NCBI GenBank assembly: GCA_018894445.1
Contig: JAHIPJ010000098.1
Span: 1 to 5,906, forward strand
Source: Actinomycetota bacterium
GTDB lineage: Bacteria > Actinomycetota > Humimicrobiia > Humimicrobiales > Humimicrobiaceae
Direction of reading: 5' to 3'
Length of the DNA: 5,906 nt
Positions 5,820 to 5,906 of this stretch are shown piece after piece. How positions within the stretch are numbered: the first letter of the stretch is position 1; every line of letters starts with the position of its first letter. A program made the translations under genes and the position numbers. Under the pieces are notes generated by a model. The model was not told the DNA's origin. It saw only the letters and a list, made by a program, of their open reading frames with translations, and did not search any database.

Positions 5820-5848
5820 AGTTTAACAAGCCAGTAAGGGAAAGTCAA
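5820..5848 (-). promoter_or_regulatory. Candidate promoter of the LOG-like gene
   Basis: On the minus strand TTGACT (5848-5843) is followed after exactly 17 bp by TAAACT (5825-5820), preceded by TGT, so it also has an extended -10. The start would be near 5813, giving a leader of only about 11 nt before ATG 5802, with no strong ribosome site. The in-frame TTG at 5829 would be outside this transcript. Confidence 0.5.
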
Positions 5849-5863
5849 ATCTTCGAATTGACT
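5843..5863. promoter_or_regulatory. Inverted repeat overlapping the -35 box
   Basis: AGTCAA-A-TC (5843-5851) and GA-A-TTGACT (5855-5863) are 9-bp arms with one mismatch around TTC. One arm is the predicted -35 hexamer of the LOG-like gene, so a protein bound here would compete with RNA polymerase. This fits an operator, but no regulator gene is visible nearby. Confidence 0.4.
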
Positions 5864-5871
5864 CATTTAAA

Positions 5872-5889
5872 ATATAATTGAAATTGTAT
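5872..5889. promoter_or_regulatory. Near-palindrome resembling the vapBC operator
   Basis: ATATAATT-GA-AATTGTAT is an 8+8 bp inverted repeat with one mismatch. Read on the minus strand it shares 15 of 18 positions with the inverted repeat at 1846-1863, including an identical 13-nt run, AATTTCAATTATA. It lies about 70-90 bp upstream of the LOG-like gene start. It may be a second site for the same regulator or an AT-rich coincidence. Confidence 0.35.
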
Positions 5890-5906
5890 CGTTGCCTATA
5901 TAAAAA

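Noticed and set aside
5803..5829. TTG 5829 as start of the LOG-like gene
   Set aside because: It lies upstream of the predicted transcription start, has no ribosome site, and adds nine residues outside the fold.

Overview
The window is a 5.9 kb piece of an AT-rich bacterial chromosome, densely coded, with Shine-Dalgarno led genes and mixed ATG/GTG/TTG starts. The content is mostly housekeeping: a SurE nucleotidase, a YhaM-type OB-fold/HD exonuclease, an M3 metallopeptidase, adenine phosphoribosyltransferase, a DUF1844 protein and a LOG/SLOG-fold protein. No phage, transposon, CRISPR, rRNA or tRNA signature was seen. The mix of SurE, YhaM-like, DUF1844 and TIGR00725-like genes in a low-GC genome suggests an anaerobic, possibly uncultured lineage outside the classical Bacilli. 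A low-GC actinobacterial-type or Atribacterota-like lineage is a guess that cannot be settled from this sequence.

Layout: (1) 1-1723, + strand: the 3' two thirds or more of surE, then a YhaM-like gene 50 bp downstream, probably one transcription unit. (2) 1724-1906: an AT-rich 183 bp control region with a candidate extended -10 promoter and a perfect 10+10 bp inverted repeat, leading into (3) 1907-2621: a ribbon-helix-helix antitoxin and PIN-domain toxin pair (VapBC type) whose frames overlap by 56 bp. (4) 2694-4196: an M3-family zinc metallopeptidase with a GTG start. (5) 4275-5233: apt (TTG start) and a DUF1844 gene 32 bp apart, probably co-transcribed. (6) 5278-5802, - strand: a LOG-like nucleotide-binding protein, convergent with the previous gene, with its own promoter and inverted repeats upstream.

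Functional reading: several products touch nucleotide turnover (SurE releases nucleosides from NMPs, the YhaM-like enzyme degrades RNA/DNA from the 3' end, Apt recaptures adenine as AMP, and LOG-type proteins bind or cleave nucleotide 5'-monophosphates). The toxin-antitoxin pair looks like an autoregulated accessory insertion between housekeeping genes. The observations most worth following up are the vapBC operator palindrome and a related palindrome upstream of the LOG-like gene, the uncertain VapC start (overlap, N-terminal extension, possible +1 fusion), and a C-terminal QEELF peptide on the YhaM-like protein that resembles a sliding-clamp-binding motif. No clearly new multi-gene system was identified.
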